NCBI RefSeq assembly: GCF_007827045.1
Contig: NZ_RPFW01000004.1
Location: forward strand, 434,001-498,000
From: Trebonia kvetii
Lineage (GTDB): Bacteria > Actinomycetota > Actinomycetes > Streptosporangiales > Streptosporangiaceae
Direction of reading: 5' to 3'
DNA length: 64,000 bases
The notes under the pieces were generated by a model. It saw only the letters and a program-made list of their open reading frames with translations. It was not told the origin of the DNA and searched no databases. Position numbers and translations under genes: made by a program. This document shows positions 47,560-56,211 of this stretch, piece after piece; within the stretch, counting starts at the first letter, position 1; each line of letters opens with the position of its first letter.

Positions 47560-48249
47560 TTGTTCACCGGCATCGTTGAGGACCTCGGCGAGGTCGAGAC
47601 GCTTGAGCATCTCGGCGATTTCGCCCGCATCTACGTCCGCAGCACCGTGGTCACGCAGGACGCCCGCGTGGGCGACTCGATCTGCGTGAACGGTGTCTGC
47701 CTCACCGTCACCGGTCTCCTGTCGTCCGGGGAGATGACCCCCCGCGAAGCGCCAGGCGAGTCGCCTGGCGGCCCGGTTGGCTTCACCGCCGACGTGATGG
47801 GAGAGACACTCAGGCACTCCAGCCTCAAGTCCCTCACCTCCGGCACCAAGGTCAACCTCGAGCGTTCGGTCCGCCTCGAGGACCGGCTCGGCGGCCACCT
47901 GGTACAGGGCCACACCGACGGCACGGGCACCGTCGTCAGCCGGGACCCCCAGGAGAACTGGGAGGTCGTCAGGATCGGCCTGCCCGCCGGCCTGGCCAGG
48001 TACGTGGTCCACAAGGGGTCGATCGCGGTCGACGGCGTGAGCCTCACCGTCTCCGCGCTTTCCCCCGGGGGGACGACCCCCCCAAACCCCCCCGAGACAA
48101 AAGCCGGAGACGACTGGTTCGAGGTCAGCCTGATCCCCGAGACGCTCAAGCGCACGACCCTCGGCCTCAAGCAGCCAGGCGCCGAGGTCAACCTGGAGGT
48201 GGACGTGATCGCCAAGTACGTCGAAAAGCTGACTGTGAGCACCCGATGA
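47560..48249 (+). CDS. ribE: Riboflavin synthase alpha chain
   Basis: Dismutates two lumazine molecules to riboflavin. Two homologous beta-barrel domains: FTGIVEDLGEV to GVCLTVTGL and GVSLTVSAL to PETLKRTTLG. TTG 47560 encodes the first residue before FTGIVE, and GGAGGAGG stands 6-7 bases upstream. At 229 residues it is 15-25 longer than usual. The excess is two insertions at the same place in each domain, after the LTV strand: SSGEMTPREAPGESPGGPVG and SPGGTTPPNPPETKAGDD. Both carry versions of the palindromic element. The gene overlaps ribBA by 4 bases. Confidence 0.95.
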   Translation: MFTGIVEDLGEVETLEHLGDFARIYVRSTVVTQDARVGDSICVNGVCLTVTGLLSSGEMTPREAPGESPGGPVGFTADVMGETLRHSSLKSLTSGTKVNLERSVRLEDRLGGHLVQGHTDGTGTVVSRDPQENWEVVRIGLPAGLARYVVHKGSIAVDGVSLTVSALSPGGTTPPNPPETKAGDDWFEVSLIPETLKRTTLGLKQPGAEVNLEVDVIAKYVEKLTVSTR

Positions 48250-49586
48250 ACCTCCAGCAGCACCCCCAGGCCACCGCCCTGCCGCAACCGACACTGCCGC
48301 AACCGACGCGAATTGGGTTGACCATGCACAAGAGTGACGACGAAGTGCCCCTGGACGAGGTCGCCCGGGCGATCAAGGACATCGCCGACGGCCGTCCGGT
48401 TCTTGTGGTCGACGATGCGGACAGGGAGAACGAGGGAGACGTCGTTTTCGCCGCGTCGAAGGCCACCCCGGAGCTGCTCGCCTTCACGATCCGCTACGGC
48501 AGGGGCCTGATCTGCGTGCCGATGCTCGGCTCCGACCTCGACCGGCTGAACGTGCCCGAGATGACGAGCCACAACCAGGAGCACCATGGCACCGCGTTCA
48601 CGATCAGCGTGGACGCACGAGACGAGATCACGACGGGCATCTCCGCGGCGGACCGCGCGCGGACGATTCAGCTCCTCGCCAGCCCCGCGAGCACCCCCGA
48701 CGATCTGGTGCGCCCCGGCCACGTCTTCCCGCTCCGGTACACCGAGGGCGGGGTACTCAGCAGGCGCGGGCACACCGAGGCCGCCGTTGACCTGGCCGTC
48801 ATGGCCGGCCTGCCGCCGGCTGGCGTGGTCTGCGAGATGATCGGCGACGACGGCACCATGCTGCGGCTCCCCGCGCTGCGCGAGTTCGCCGACGAGCACG
48901 GCCTGGCGCTGATCAGCATCGAGCAGCTCATCGAGCACCGTCGCCGCACCGAGCGCCTGGTCACCCGGGTGGCGGAGACGGTGATACCGAATGCCTACGG
49001 CGAGTGGCGTGCCTACGGCTACCGCTCGGAGATCGACGGCGGAGAGCACCTCGCGCTCGTTCTCGGCGACCTCGAGGCGGAAGACGGCGAGAACGTCCTC
49101 ACCCGGGTGCACTCCGAGTGCCTGACGGGGGACGTGTTCGGCTCGCAGCGCTGCGACTGCGGCGCGCAGCTCGACGCCGCCATGGCCAGGATCGCCGAGC
49201 AGGGCCGTGGCGTCGTGCTCTACCTGCGCGGCCACGAGGGCCGCGGGATCGGCCTGCTGTCCAAGCTCCAGGCGTACGGGCTCCAGGACGCCGGCGAGGA
49301 CACGGTGGACGCCAACCTCAAGCTCGGCCTGCCGGTGGACGCCCGTGAGTACTCGGTCGCCGCCCAGCTGCTCGACGACCTGGGCGCCCGTTCGGTGCGG
49401 CTGCTCACGAACAACCCGGCGAAGGTCGAGGCGCTCGCGGACCACGGCTTCGAAGTCACCAGGATTCCGCTTCCGCCGCTCGCCACGCCGCACAACCTGC
49501 GCTACCTGACCGCTAAGCGCGACCGCCTCGGTCACCAGCTCGAGACCCTGGACGCGGACGAGCGGGCAGCCGCCGAGGTCTCCTGA
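48246..49586 (+). CDS. ribBA: Bifunctional DHBP synthase / GTP cyclohydrolase II
   Basis: Starts both branches of riboflavin synthesis. The N-terminal DHBP synthase has VVDDADRENEGDVVFAA, TSHNQEHHGTAFTISVD and GVLSRRGHTEAAVDL. The C-terminal GTP cyclohydrolase II has HSECLTGDVFGSQRCDCGAQ with its zinc cysteines and YLRGHEGRGIGL. 446 residues. ATG 48246 overlaps the ribE stop (ATGA); ATG 48324 lies closer to the conserved core, and the residues between contain a short PQPT repeat. Second gene of the riboswitch-controlled operon. Confidence 0.96.
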   Translation: MNLQQHPQATALPQPTLPQPTRIGLTMHKSDDEVPLDEVARAIKDIADGRPVLVVDDADRENEGDVVFAASKATPELLAFTIRYGRGLICVPMLGSDLDRLNVPEMTSHNQEHHGTAFTISVDARDEITTGISAADRARTIQLLASPASTPDDLVRPGHVFPLRYTEGGVLSRRGHTEAAVDLAVMAGLPPAGVVCEMIGDDGTMLRLPALREFADEHGLALISIEQLIEHRRRTERLVTRVAETVIPNAYGEWRAYGYRSEIDGGEHLALVLGDLEAEDGENVLTRVHSECLTGDVFGSQRCDCGAQLDAAMARIAEQGRGVVLYLRGHEGRGIGLLSKLQAYGLQDAGEDTVDANLKLGLPVDAREYSVAAQLLDDLGARSVRLLTNNPAKVEALADHGFEVTRIPLPPLATPHNLRYLTAKRDRLGHQLETLDADERAAAEVS

Positions 49587-49660
49587 CCCAGCATTCCTGC
49601 CCATCACTAGGATCGCTGAATGACGGCGCCGGCCGCCAGCCGTCAGCGGAAGGGAAGAGC

Positions 49661-50167
49661 ATGAGCGGACAGGGACGCCCGCAGCTGACGACTGTCGACG
49701 CGGCCGGCCTGACGCTCGCCATCGTCGCCACCCGGTGGAACGCGGACATCACCGACTCCCTGGTCGAGCGGGCCGTCGCGGCGGCCAAGGCCTGTGGCGT
49801 CAGCGACGTGCTCGTGGTCCGCGTGGCCGGCGCGGTGGAGCTCCCGGTGGTGGCACAGGCGCTTGCCAAGCAGTACGACGCGGTGGCCTGCCTCGGCGCG
49901 GTGATCCGCGGCGGCACGCCGCATTTCGAGTACGTCTGCGATGCGGTGACCGCCGGGCTGACCAGGGTCGCGCTCGACTCGGGAACGCCCGTAGGCAATG
50001 GCGTGCTAACGTGTAACACGATTGAGCAGGCCCGCGATCGCAGCGGGCTGCCTGACAGCAGCGAGGACAAGGGATGGGAGGCAGTCGTGGCTGCGCTTGA
50101 CACCGCCATCCTGCTTCGCGACCTGCGCTGCGGAGACCTGCAGAAGAGCGAGAACGCGCGACATTAA
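49661..50167 (+). CDS. ribH: 6,7-dimethyl-8-ribityllumazine synthase
   Basis: Condenses the pyrimidine and DHBP to lumazine. 168 residues; forms icosahedral or pentameric shells in relatives. The motifs are IVATRWNADITDSLVERAV, VVRVAGAVELPVVAQAL, ACLGAVIRGGTPHFEYVCDA and VGNGVLTCNTIEQARDR, the last two bearing the catalytic histidine and the substrate-binding region. ATG 49661 has GGAAGGGAAGAGC before it. Follows ribBA by 74 bases. Confidence 0.96.
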   Translation: MSGQGRPQLTTVDAAGLTLAIVATRWNADITDSLVERAVAAAKACGVSDVLVVRVAGAVELPVVAQALAKQYDAVACLGAVIRGGTPHFEYVCDAVTAGLTRVALDSGTPVGNGVLTCNTIEQARDRSGLPDSSEDKGWEAVVAALDTAILLRDLRCGDLQKSENARH

Positions 50168-50376
50168 CAGCGCGGTTATCCCCTAGGGGCGGCCCTCGAT
50201 GCCCCACGGCCTTGACCCATTCGCGCGAGCCATGCTGGCCCGGCGTCCGCCATGCGTGGACAGCGACCGCGAGGCGATCATGGTGCCGGGCCACCTTGTC
50301 CTGGGGAACGATAGCCGCGCTTTTCCGTGTCCTGGTCACCCTCCGCGAACGCTTCAGGAAAGCGAGATTTGTTCCC

Positions 50377-51252
50377 ATGCTGTCACTGGTACTGCCCAAG
50401 GGCTCACTCGAGAAAGCCACCCTCGACCTCTTCGACGCCGCCGACCTCACCGTGCGCCGGTCGTCGGACCGCGACTACCACGCCTCCATCGATGACCCGC
50501 GAGTCGACAGGGTGCGGTTCCTGCGCCCGCAGGAGATCCCGTCCTACCTGGAGCGCGGCCTGTTCGACATCGGCATCACCGGGCGCGACTGGATCTCCGA
50601 GACGCAGGCGGACGTGGTCTCGCTCGGCGAGCTGCAGTACTCCAAGCAGACCTCCAACCCGGTCCGCGTGATCCTCGCGGTGCCGGAGAACGCACCGTGG
50701 CGGTCGGTCGCCGACCTCCCCGAGGGGATCAGGATTTCCACCGAGTTCCCGTCGCTCACCGGGCGCTATCTCGCCGAGCACGGGGTCAAGGCGATGATCG
50801 TGCCGTCCTACGGCGCGACCGAGGCGAAGGTGCCGGACATCGTCGACGCGATCGTCGACCTGACAGAAACCGGCTCGTCGCTGCGGAAGAACGGGCTGCG
50901 CATCCTAGAGACGCTGCTCACCAGCTACACGGAGCTTGTCGCCTGCGGCACCGCCTACGCCGACCCGGATAAGCGGGCCGCCATGGAGGACATCGCACTG
51001 CTGCTGCGCGGCGCCATCCGGGCCCGCGGCCAGGTGCTGCTCAAGCTCAACGTGGCGGCGGACAAGGTCGCCGCGGTGACCGCGATGCTGCCGGCGATGT
51101 CGTCCCCGACGGTGACCACGCTCGCCAACACCGGCATGAACGCGGTAGAGACCGTGGTGCCCAAGCGCGGCGTCAACACGCTCATCCCGGCGCTGCGGGC
51201 TGCGGGCGCGCACGACATCTTGGAGATCCCGATCTCCAAGATCGTGGAATAG
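50377..51252 (+). CDS. hisG: ATP phosphoribosyltransferase (long form)
   Basis: The first step of histidine synthesis. 291 residues, the long form with a C-terminal regulatory domain that binds histidine. Motifs: LVLPKGSLEKATLDLFDAAD, GLFDIGITGRDWI, DIVDAIVDLTETGSSLRKNG (the PRPP/substrate loop), and a C-terminal ACT-like part (LLKLNVAADKVAAVTAMLP). ATG 50377 agrees with the family start; the open frame extends upstream without homology. The hisE gene, which usually lies between ribH and hisG in actinomycetes, is absent from the 209-base gap. Confidence 0.96.
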   Translation: MLSLVLPKGSLEKATLDLFDAADLTVRRSSDRDYHASIDDPRVDRVRFLRPQEIPSYLERGLFDIGITGRDWISETQADVVSLGELQYSKQTSNPVRVILAVPENAPWRSVADLPEGIRISTEFPSLTGRYLAEHGVKAMIVPSYGATEAKVPDIVDAIVDLTETGSSLRKNGLRILETLLTSYTELVACGTAYADPDKRAAMEDIALLLRGAIRARGQVLLKLNVAADKVAAVTAMLPAMSSPTVTTLANTGMNAVETVVPKRGVNTLIPALRAAGAHDILEIPISKIVE

Positions 51253-51407
51253 GCGGCTCCCTCCCTCCTCGTCGGACATCCCCGCGACGGCCGCGGCATA
51301 GACCGCGGTCGTTGCGGGTTCAATTAAGTGGCTGCTTAACCTGCCGTGGCGGTTTCCAGTGCCGCTCGGTAGCGTGGTAGGAAAAGTGAGACTTCGAGGC
51401 AGGGACT

Positions 51408-52529
51408 GTGCGTGACATCCTGAACACGATCACGAAGTGGTGGTCGGAAGACGAGACGTTCGGCCTGGCGACGGTTGTGGGCACGTTCCGCAGCGCGCCG
51501 CGCGAGCCGGGTGCGGCGCTTGCGGTCGAGGACGGCGGCGAGGTCATCGGGTCAGTGTCCGGCGGCTGTGTCGAAGGCGCCGTCTATGAGCTGGCTACAG
51601 AGGTCACAGAAACGGGCCAGCCGGTACTCCAGCGCTATGGCGTGAGCGACGACGATGCCTTCGCGGTCGGCCTGACCTGCGGCGGCATCCTTGACATCTT
51701 CGTCGAGCCGATAAACAGGCAGACCTTCCCCGAGCTCGGCGAGATTCACGCCGCGGTCGAGCGAGGCGAGCCGGTCGCGGTGGCCACCGTGATCTCCGGT
51801 CCCGGCCAGGTTGGCGCCCGGCGGATCGTCTGGGGTGACACCGCGCGGATCTCCACCGGCAGCCTCGGCGCCGGCGAGCGGCTCGACGCCGCCGTCGACG
51901 ATGACGTGCGCGGCATGCTCGCCCAGGGCCTGACAGGCACCCGCCACTACGGCGAGCACGGCGAGCGGCGCGGCGACGAACTCGCGGTGTTCGTGAACTC
52001 CTTCGCGCCGCCACCGCGGATGTTCGTGTTCGGCGCGATCGACTTCGCCGCCGCGGTCGCCCGAGTCGGCAAGTTCCTCGGCTACCACGTGACCGTCTGC
52101 GACGCCCGCCCGATCTTCGCGACCAAGTCGCGGTTCCCCGACGCCGACACCGTGGTGGTCGACTGGCCGCACCGTTTCCTGGCCGGCGCCGAGGTCGACG
52201 CGCGCACGATTATCTGCGTCCTCACCCACGACCCCAAGTTCGACGTCCCCGTCCTCGAGGTGGCCCTGCGCACCCCGGCCGGCTACATCGGCGCGATGGG
52301 GTCGCGGCGCACGCACGACGACCGGCTCGAGCGGCTGCGCGCCGTGGGCATGACCGAGCAGGAACTGGCGCGGCTGCGCTCACCGATCGGGCTCGACCTG
52401 GGCGCCCGCACGCCCGAGGAGACGGCGGTGTCCATCGCGGCCGAGCTCATCCAGCTCCGCTGGGGTGGCTCCGGCCAGGCTCTGACCGACACCGAGGGCC
52501 GCATCCACCACGAGCACGCGAACGCCTAA
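51408..52529 (+). CDS. XdhC/CoxI-family protein
   Basis: A 373-residue XdhC/CoxI protein, the type that helps insert or mature the molybdenum cofactor of xanthine dehydrogenase or CO-dehydrogenase-like enzymes. The N-terminal XdhC domain has LATVVGTFRSAPREPGAALA, GSVSGGCVEGAVYE and GLTCGGILDIFVEP. The C-terminal Rossmann domain has FVFGAIDFAAAVARVGKFLG and GAMGSRRTHDDRLERLRAVG. GTG 51408 is used. No Mo-hydroxylase subunit genes are in the window; a MobA-like gene lies 1.7 kb downstream. Confidence 0.92.
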   Translation: MRDILNTITKWWSEDETFGLATVVGTFRSAPREPGAALAVEDGGEVIGSVSGGCVEGAVYELATEVTETGQPVLQRYGVSDDDAFAVGLTCGGILDIFVEPINRQTFPELGEIHAAVERGEPVAVATVISGPGQVGARRIVWGDTARISTGSLGAGERLDAAVDDDVRGMLAQGLTGTRHYGEHGERRGDELAVFVNSFAPPPRMFVFGAIDFAAAVARVGKFLGYHVTVCDARPIFATKSRFPDADTVVVDWPHRFLAGAEVDARTIICVLTHDPKFDVPVLEVALRTPAGYIGAMGSRRTHDDRLERLRAVGMTEQELARLRSPIGLDLGARTPEETAVSIAAELIQLRWGGSGQALTDTEGRIHHEHANA

Positions 52530-52555
52530 GGCAGCTCGCGGCTCGCCGTGTCCGG

Positions 52556-53194
52556 CTAGTCGTGCTGGCCGGTGAACGCGAGCCGGGCGCCGATGGCGAT
52601 CATGGCGAGGCCGCCGGTGCCGCCGAGCGCCGCGAGCCGTCGCGGCGAGCCGGACAGCCAGCTCCTGATCCGGCCCGCGACCAGCGCGTAGCCGCTATCG
52701 GAAACCAGCGCGATGCCAGCCATCACCGCGCCGAGCGCGATGAGCTGCACTGGCACATTGCCGGCCTGGCGGTCGACGAACTGCGGCACGATCGCCGCGT
52801 AGAAGACGATGGCCTTCGGGTTGGTGACGCCCACGGTGAACCCGTCGAGCACGATCCTGGCCAGCGTCTTGCGCTCGGCAGGCATCCCGATCGCGGCCGC
52901 GAGCGAGCGCCGGTGCCTGATCGCCTGGACGCCGAGGAACACCAGGTAGGCCGCGCCGCCCAGCTTGAGCACGGTGAACAGCGCGACCGACCGCTCCACC
53001 AGCGGGCCGATGCCGAACGCGACGGCGACGATCTGCGCGAACACACCCGCCGTGTTGCCGGCCACGGTGGCGACTCCGGCGGCGGACCCGTGCACCACCG
53101 ACCGGCTGACCACGAACAGCACGCTCGGCCCCGGAGTGGCGATGAAGACAACGGCGGTGAGGATGAACGCGAGCAGATGCGACGTTGGCAGCAC
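52556..53194 (-). CDS. LysE/RhtB-family amino acid exporter
   Basis: 212 residues and about six membrane helices. The LysE family signature appears in the first helices: TAVVFIATPGPSVLFVVSRS. FTVGVTNPKAIVFYAAIVPQF marks the conserved central loop and helix 4. It should export an amino acid or small metabolite. The substrate is unknown. Transcribed opposite to the XdhC gene, its stop lies 27 bases after the XdhC stop. Confidence 0.92.
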   Translation of the reverse strand: MLPTSHLLAFILTAVVFIATPGPSVLFVVSRSVVHGSAAGVATVAGNTAGVFAQIVAVAFGIGPLVERSVALFTVLKLGGAAYLVFLGVQAIRHRRSLAAAIGMPAERKTLARIVLDGFTVGVTNPKAIVFYAAIVPQFVDRQAGNVPVQLIALGAVMAGIALVSDSGYALVAGRIRSWLSGSPRRLAALGGTGGLAMIAIGARLAFTGQHD

Positions 53195-53261
53195 ACTGCG
53201 ACCCTAACCCCGCGCCGCCGGCGCGGTCACCAGCTTTTCCCGCGGCCGGGAGAGGCCTTCC

Positions 53262-53615
53262 CTATTCCGTCGCCTTCGGGTGGCCTGGACCCGCGTGGTC
53301 GATCCAGACCGTGCGGTTGTCGTGGTCTACCAGGTACCAGACGCGTCCGGCGCCGGTTACCTCGATCTGCCAGCGCTCAAGGGCGCGACCCTTCACGTTC
53401 GCAGTGGCCAACTGGTGGAGAAGCCGGTGATGGCGTGGCGAGGGTACGGTTGGGACCGGGTTGCGGCGCAACAAGTTCCAGGCCGTCAGGGTGTTGTCCG
53501 GAGCCTGCAGGCACAGTTCCTCCCAACCGTTCGGTGCCTTGGTCTCGAAGGACCGAATTTCCCAGTCACCTCGGCCTGCGGGAGGCGCCACCCGGTCCCC
53601 GCGCTTGGGGCTCAC
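53262..53615 (-). CDS. Putative toxin of a type II toxin-antitoxin pair
   Basis: 117 residues. The C-terminal half (GRALERWQIEVTGAGRVWYL, VDHDNRTVWIDHAGPGHPK) resembles RelE/ParE-type toxins: an amphipathic region followed by strands ending in a basic tail. GTG 53615 overlaps the antitoxin stop as GTGA, so the antitoxin is translated first, the usual order for such pairs. The toxin assignment rests on fold-like features and gene order. The activity (RNase or gyrase inhibition) is not known. Confidence 0.65.
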   Translation of the reverse strand: MSPKRGDRVAPPAGRGDWEIRSFETKAPNGWEELCLQAPDNTLTAWNLLRRNPVPTVPSPRHHRLLHQLATANVKGRALERWQIEVTGAGRVWYLVDHDNRTVWIDHAGPGHPKATE

Positions 53616-54094
53616 TCCGGGATCACCGGCGGCGGAACCGGGCCGTAGTCCGTGCCGTCGTGATCGCGGGTCAGTATGGCGAACAATTCGGGATCCGCGT
53701 AGATCTCGGCAGTGTGCTGCCATGCCGCGACAACGGTCTCGACCGCCGCCCCGTTGTCGAGTTCACCCGCCGCCGCCAGCACGTCGAGCCACTTGGCGGC
53801 GAATTCCTTCCGGGCGTCCTCCGGCAGGTGTCGCACCCAGGGGAACACGGCGGGGAGCACCTGTACCGCGAGGGTCATGACCATCGGGTCCTGGCGCATC
53901 ATCTCCCGGAACAGCCGGGTCGTGTCGCGCACCATGGCGCTGTCCGCCGCCGCCCGCTCCGCGGTAGTGATCACCAGATCCTCGGCGTCGCGCCGGTGCA
54001 GCAGGATCCGTCGGCTGCTCGCCAGCCGCGCCAGCGTCGCCTTCGGCTTGTTCAGCAGGTCGCTGAGGTTCGCCTCAGCCGGAATAGCCGTCAT
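53612..54094 (-). CDS. Putative Phd-like antitoxin
   Basis: 160 residues. The N-terminal part is Phd/YefM-like: ANLSDLLNKPKATLARLASS, RRILLHRRDAEDLVITTAER. A long helical C-terminal part ends with VVAAWQHTAEIYADPELFAI, and it would neutralise the toxin encoded next. ATG 54094 gives the family start. The promoter region carries a perfect TTTCAAA-CTA-TTTGAAA palindrome and a duplicated motif, fitting autoregulation by the antitoxin or the complex. Confidence 0.72.
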   Translation of the reverse strand: MTAIPAEANLSDLLNKPKATLARLASSRRILLHRRDAEDLVITTAERAAADSAMVRDTTRLFREMMRQDPMVMTLAVQVLPAVFPWVRHLPEDARKEFAAKWLDVLAAAGELDNGAAVETVVAAWQHTAEIYADPELFAILTRDHDGTDYGPVPPPVIPE

Positions 54095-54095
54095 G

Positions 54096-54141
54096 ACTTT
54101 CAAACTACTTGCCAACTCGCCAACTTTCAAACTATTTGAAA
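54096..54141 (-). promoter_or_regulatory. Operator repeats of the toxin-antitoxin pair
   Basis: ACTTTCAAACTACTTG (54096-54111) recurs as ACTTTCAAACTATTTG (54123-54138), 27 bases apart. The second forms the palindrome TTTCAAACTATTTGAAA (54125-54141). The low-G/C patch lies just before the antitoxin start and is a likely binding site for the antitoxin. Confidence 0.65.
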
Positions 54142-54180
54142 ACTCCTCGCCGCAGTGTCGCTGGCCTCGGCTACCGTTGG

Positions 54181-54810
54181 GTCGTGGTCACACGGGTCGC
54201 GGGAATCCTGCTGGCCGCCGGGGACGGAACCCGGCTCGGCCAGCCGAAGGCAACGGTGGAACTCAACGGCGCAACCCTGGCCGAGCGCGGCGTGGCGCTG
54301 CTGCGCGCGGGCGGCGCGGACCCGGTGCTCGTGGTGACGGGCGCGGTTCGCGTCGCGGTGCCAGGCACGGTGACCGTCAGGAACGAGGACTGGGCCTCGG
54401 GCATGGGATCGTCCCTGGTCGCCGGGCTGCGTGCGGTCGACGCCGACGGCGAGCGGGCCGGCGGTGACGCCGGCGTGGCCGCCGCCGTCATCGCCCTGGC
54501 CGACCAGCCGCTTATCGGGCCAGAGGCGGTGCGGAGGCTGATCGCCGCACATGCGGCGGGAGCGTCGGTGGCGGTCGCCGCCTATGACGGCAAGCCGCGC
54601 AACCCGGTACTGATCGCCCGTGAGCACTGGCCCGCGGTCGTCGCGATGGCGAGCGGTGACGCGGGTGCGCGTCCGTTCCTGCGCGCGCACCCGGATCTCG
54701 TCACGCTGGTGGAATGCGGTGACACCGGCAGCCCTGACGACATCGACACACCGGAGGAACTCGCCAGAGTCCGGGCGCTTACTCCGCCCGCACGCCCCAT
54801 CGGACGGTGA
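54181..54810 (+). CDS. MobA-like nucleotidyltransferase (molybdenum cofactor type)
   Basis: 209 residues of the MobA/MocA group that joins CMP or GMP to molybdopterin. The nucleotide-binding start reads VAGILLAAGDGTRLGQPKAT, and the metal-binding aspartate region is IALADQPLIGPEAVRRL. RNPVLIAREHW and DIDTPEELARVRAL are typical of the family. With the XdhC protein nearby it suggests a Mo-hydroxylase maturation group (CoxI-like), though no hydroxylase is present. GTG 54181 is the start. The 3' end overlaps the convergent epimerase by 32 bases. Confidence 0.88.
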   Translation, partial: VVVTRVAGILLAAGDGTRLGQPKATVELNGATLAERGVALLRAGGADPVLVVTGAVRVAVPGTVTVRNEDWASGMGSSLVAGLRAVDADGERAGGDAGVAAAVIALADQPLIGPEAVRRLIAAHAAGASVAVAAYDGKPRNPVLIAREHWPAVVAMASGDAGARPFLRAHPDLVTLVECGDTGSPDDIDTPEELARVRALTPPARPIGR

Positions 54811-55693
54811 CCGACTCCTTCGGCTGCAAGACGATCAGGTCCTCGCCGCTGGCGAACGCGTTCGGCGGGCACGTCATTGGCTCGACGGCGACCGCGGTCC
54901 GGCGCCGCGCCGCTGGCAGCGGGTCGCTCGTGAAGACCTGCAGCCAGGGGTTGGCCGCGTCCATCCACATGGCGGTGGTGCGCTCGGGTCCGGTGAGCCG
55001 CACCCAGGCGAGACCGTCGGAATCCCGGTGCAGGCCGGTGAACGCGGTGTCGAGCTTGATGCCTGCCAGCTTCCGTGCGGTGCGCAGGTCGTACCCTGTC
55101 CCCGTCACGTCCTGAGCAGGGCCGGACGGGATCAGCCGGTCGTCGACCGGCAGCCACCGGTCGGCGGGCAGTTCGAGCTCGCACTCGTCGATCGTGGCGG
55201 TCCCCGCCGACAGGTACGGGTGCGTCCCCGCGCCCCAGGGGGCGGGCCGGCTGCCCTTGTTAGTGGCGGTGATCGTGACATGCAGCCCGGATTCGGCGGC
55301 AACCCGGTATGTGATATCCACCTGCACGCCGAAGGGGTACCCCTGCTGCCCGAGCGGCAGGCAGCGAAGGGTCACCTCGTCCCTGTCGTGCGTAGTCCTC
55401 GTCCACGGCACCCAGCGGGTCAGGCCGTGGATGGCGTTGCCTCGCGGCGGCTCCGAGAGCGCGAGGTGGTAGTCCTCGCCGCCGAAGGTGTAGCGGCCGC
55501 CGTCGACCCGGTTCGGCCACGGGGTGAGCAGCTGCCCCATCCCGTCCGGCGGAAGCTGGTCGGCGTCGAAGGCGGTGATCAGCAAGGTCTCGCCGAATCG
55601 CAGGCCGCGCAGGCCCGCGCCAAGCTCGGTGACGGTCGCCTGGTAGTCGCCGGCCTCGATCTCGTACTGGGTGCCTGTGAGCGGGATCGTCAT
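54779..55693 (-). CDS. Aldose 1-epimerase family protein
   Basis: 304 residues of the galactose-mutarotase fold. It has FGETLLITAFDADQLPPDGM, QLLTPWPNRVDGGRYTFGG, AIHGLTRWVPW (catalytic histidine region), WGAGTHPYLSAG and the C-terminal glutamate in VAVEPMTCPPNAFASGEDLI. It interconverts sugar anomers; the sugar specificity is not apparent. ATG 55693 matches the family start; the frame extends upstream without homology. A perfect TTGACA box lies upstream. Confidence 0.93.
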   Translation of the reverse strand: MTIPLTGTQYEIEAGDYQATVTELGAGLRGLRFGETLLITAFDADQLPPDGMGQLLTPWPNRVDGGRYTFGGEDYHLALSEPPRGNAIHGLTRWVPWTRTTHDRDEVTLRCLPLGQQGYPFGVQVDITYRVAAESGLHVTITATNKGSRPAPWGAGTHPYLSAGTATIDECELELPADRWLPVDDRLIPSGPAQDVTGTGYDLRTARKLAGIKLDTAFTGLHRDSDGLAWVRLTGPERTTAMWMDAANPWLQVFTSDPLPAARRRTAVAVEPMTCPPNAFASGEDLIVLQPKESVTVRWGVRAE

Positions 55694-55764
55694 GCGGATC
55701 AGCATACGGATCCGCCGGTCGGGCCGCACCGGCCGGGCCGCACTCGATCGCCGGGCCCGCTGGC

Positions 55765-55800
55765 GTTACCGTAACAGATTGTTTAGAATTCGAATGTCAA
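55765..55800 (-). promoter_or_regulatory. Candidate epimerase promoter with palindrome
   Basis: Read leftwards, TTGACA (55800-55795) is followed 18 bases later by TGTTAC (55776-55771). The palindrome GTTACCGTAAC (55765-55775) overlaps the -10 position. The region around it (55775-55830) is markedly A/T-rich. Confidence 0.5.
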
Positions 55801-55966
55801 TTTTATGCTAGAGTTGCGAATTGACCTTTATGTGAGTCATGTGAGCTGCGGAGAAAACGTTTCAACTGTCGCGGCGATCCATTTTCTGCGCCCAGTCGCG
55901 CGTGCCGTTTTGCCTTCTCGCATGGTGAGAATACGGGCATCGGCATGCCGTTTTCCGGGGAGGAGG

Positions 55967-56012
55967 GCCGACGGGGCTGCTTGGGGAGCGGGGGACCGTC
56001 AGCCCCGTCGGC
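55967..56012 (-). terminator. Terminator downstream of the repeat-protein gene
   Basis: GCCGACGGGGCTG (55967-55979) and its exact complement (56000-56012) form a 13-bp stem with a 20-base loop, about 200 bases after the stop of the leftward gene. Nothing coding was seen in the rest of 55801-56211. Confidence 0.65.
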
Positions 56013-56211
56013 AATTTAAAGAGTAGCCTCCCATCAGCGGTCAGCTCTACTGTTCTGGCTATTCTCAGCGGAACGGCATCGACGCGCGCCTTTATAGTCG
56101 GCGCGCAAATGGCCGCGCCACAGTCCCTTCCGCCGGCGGGCACGGCGTTTTCGCGGTGCGGGTGCGACTGCTGGACGGCACCGAGTCCGAAGGCGGGGCG
56201 TCGGCGGGCAA

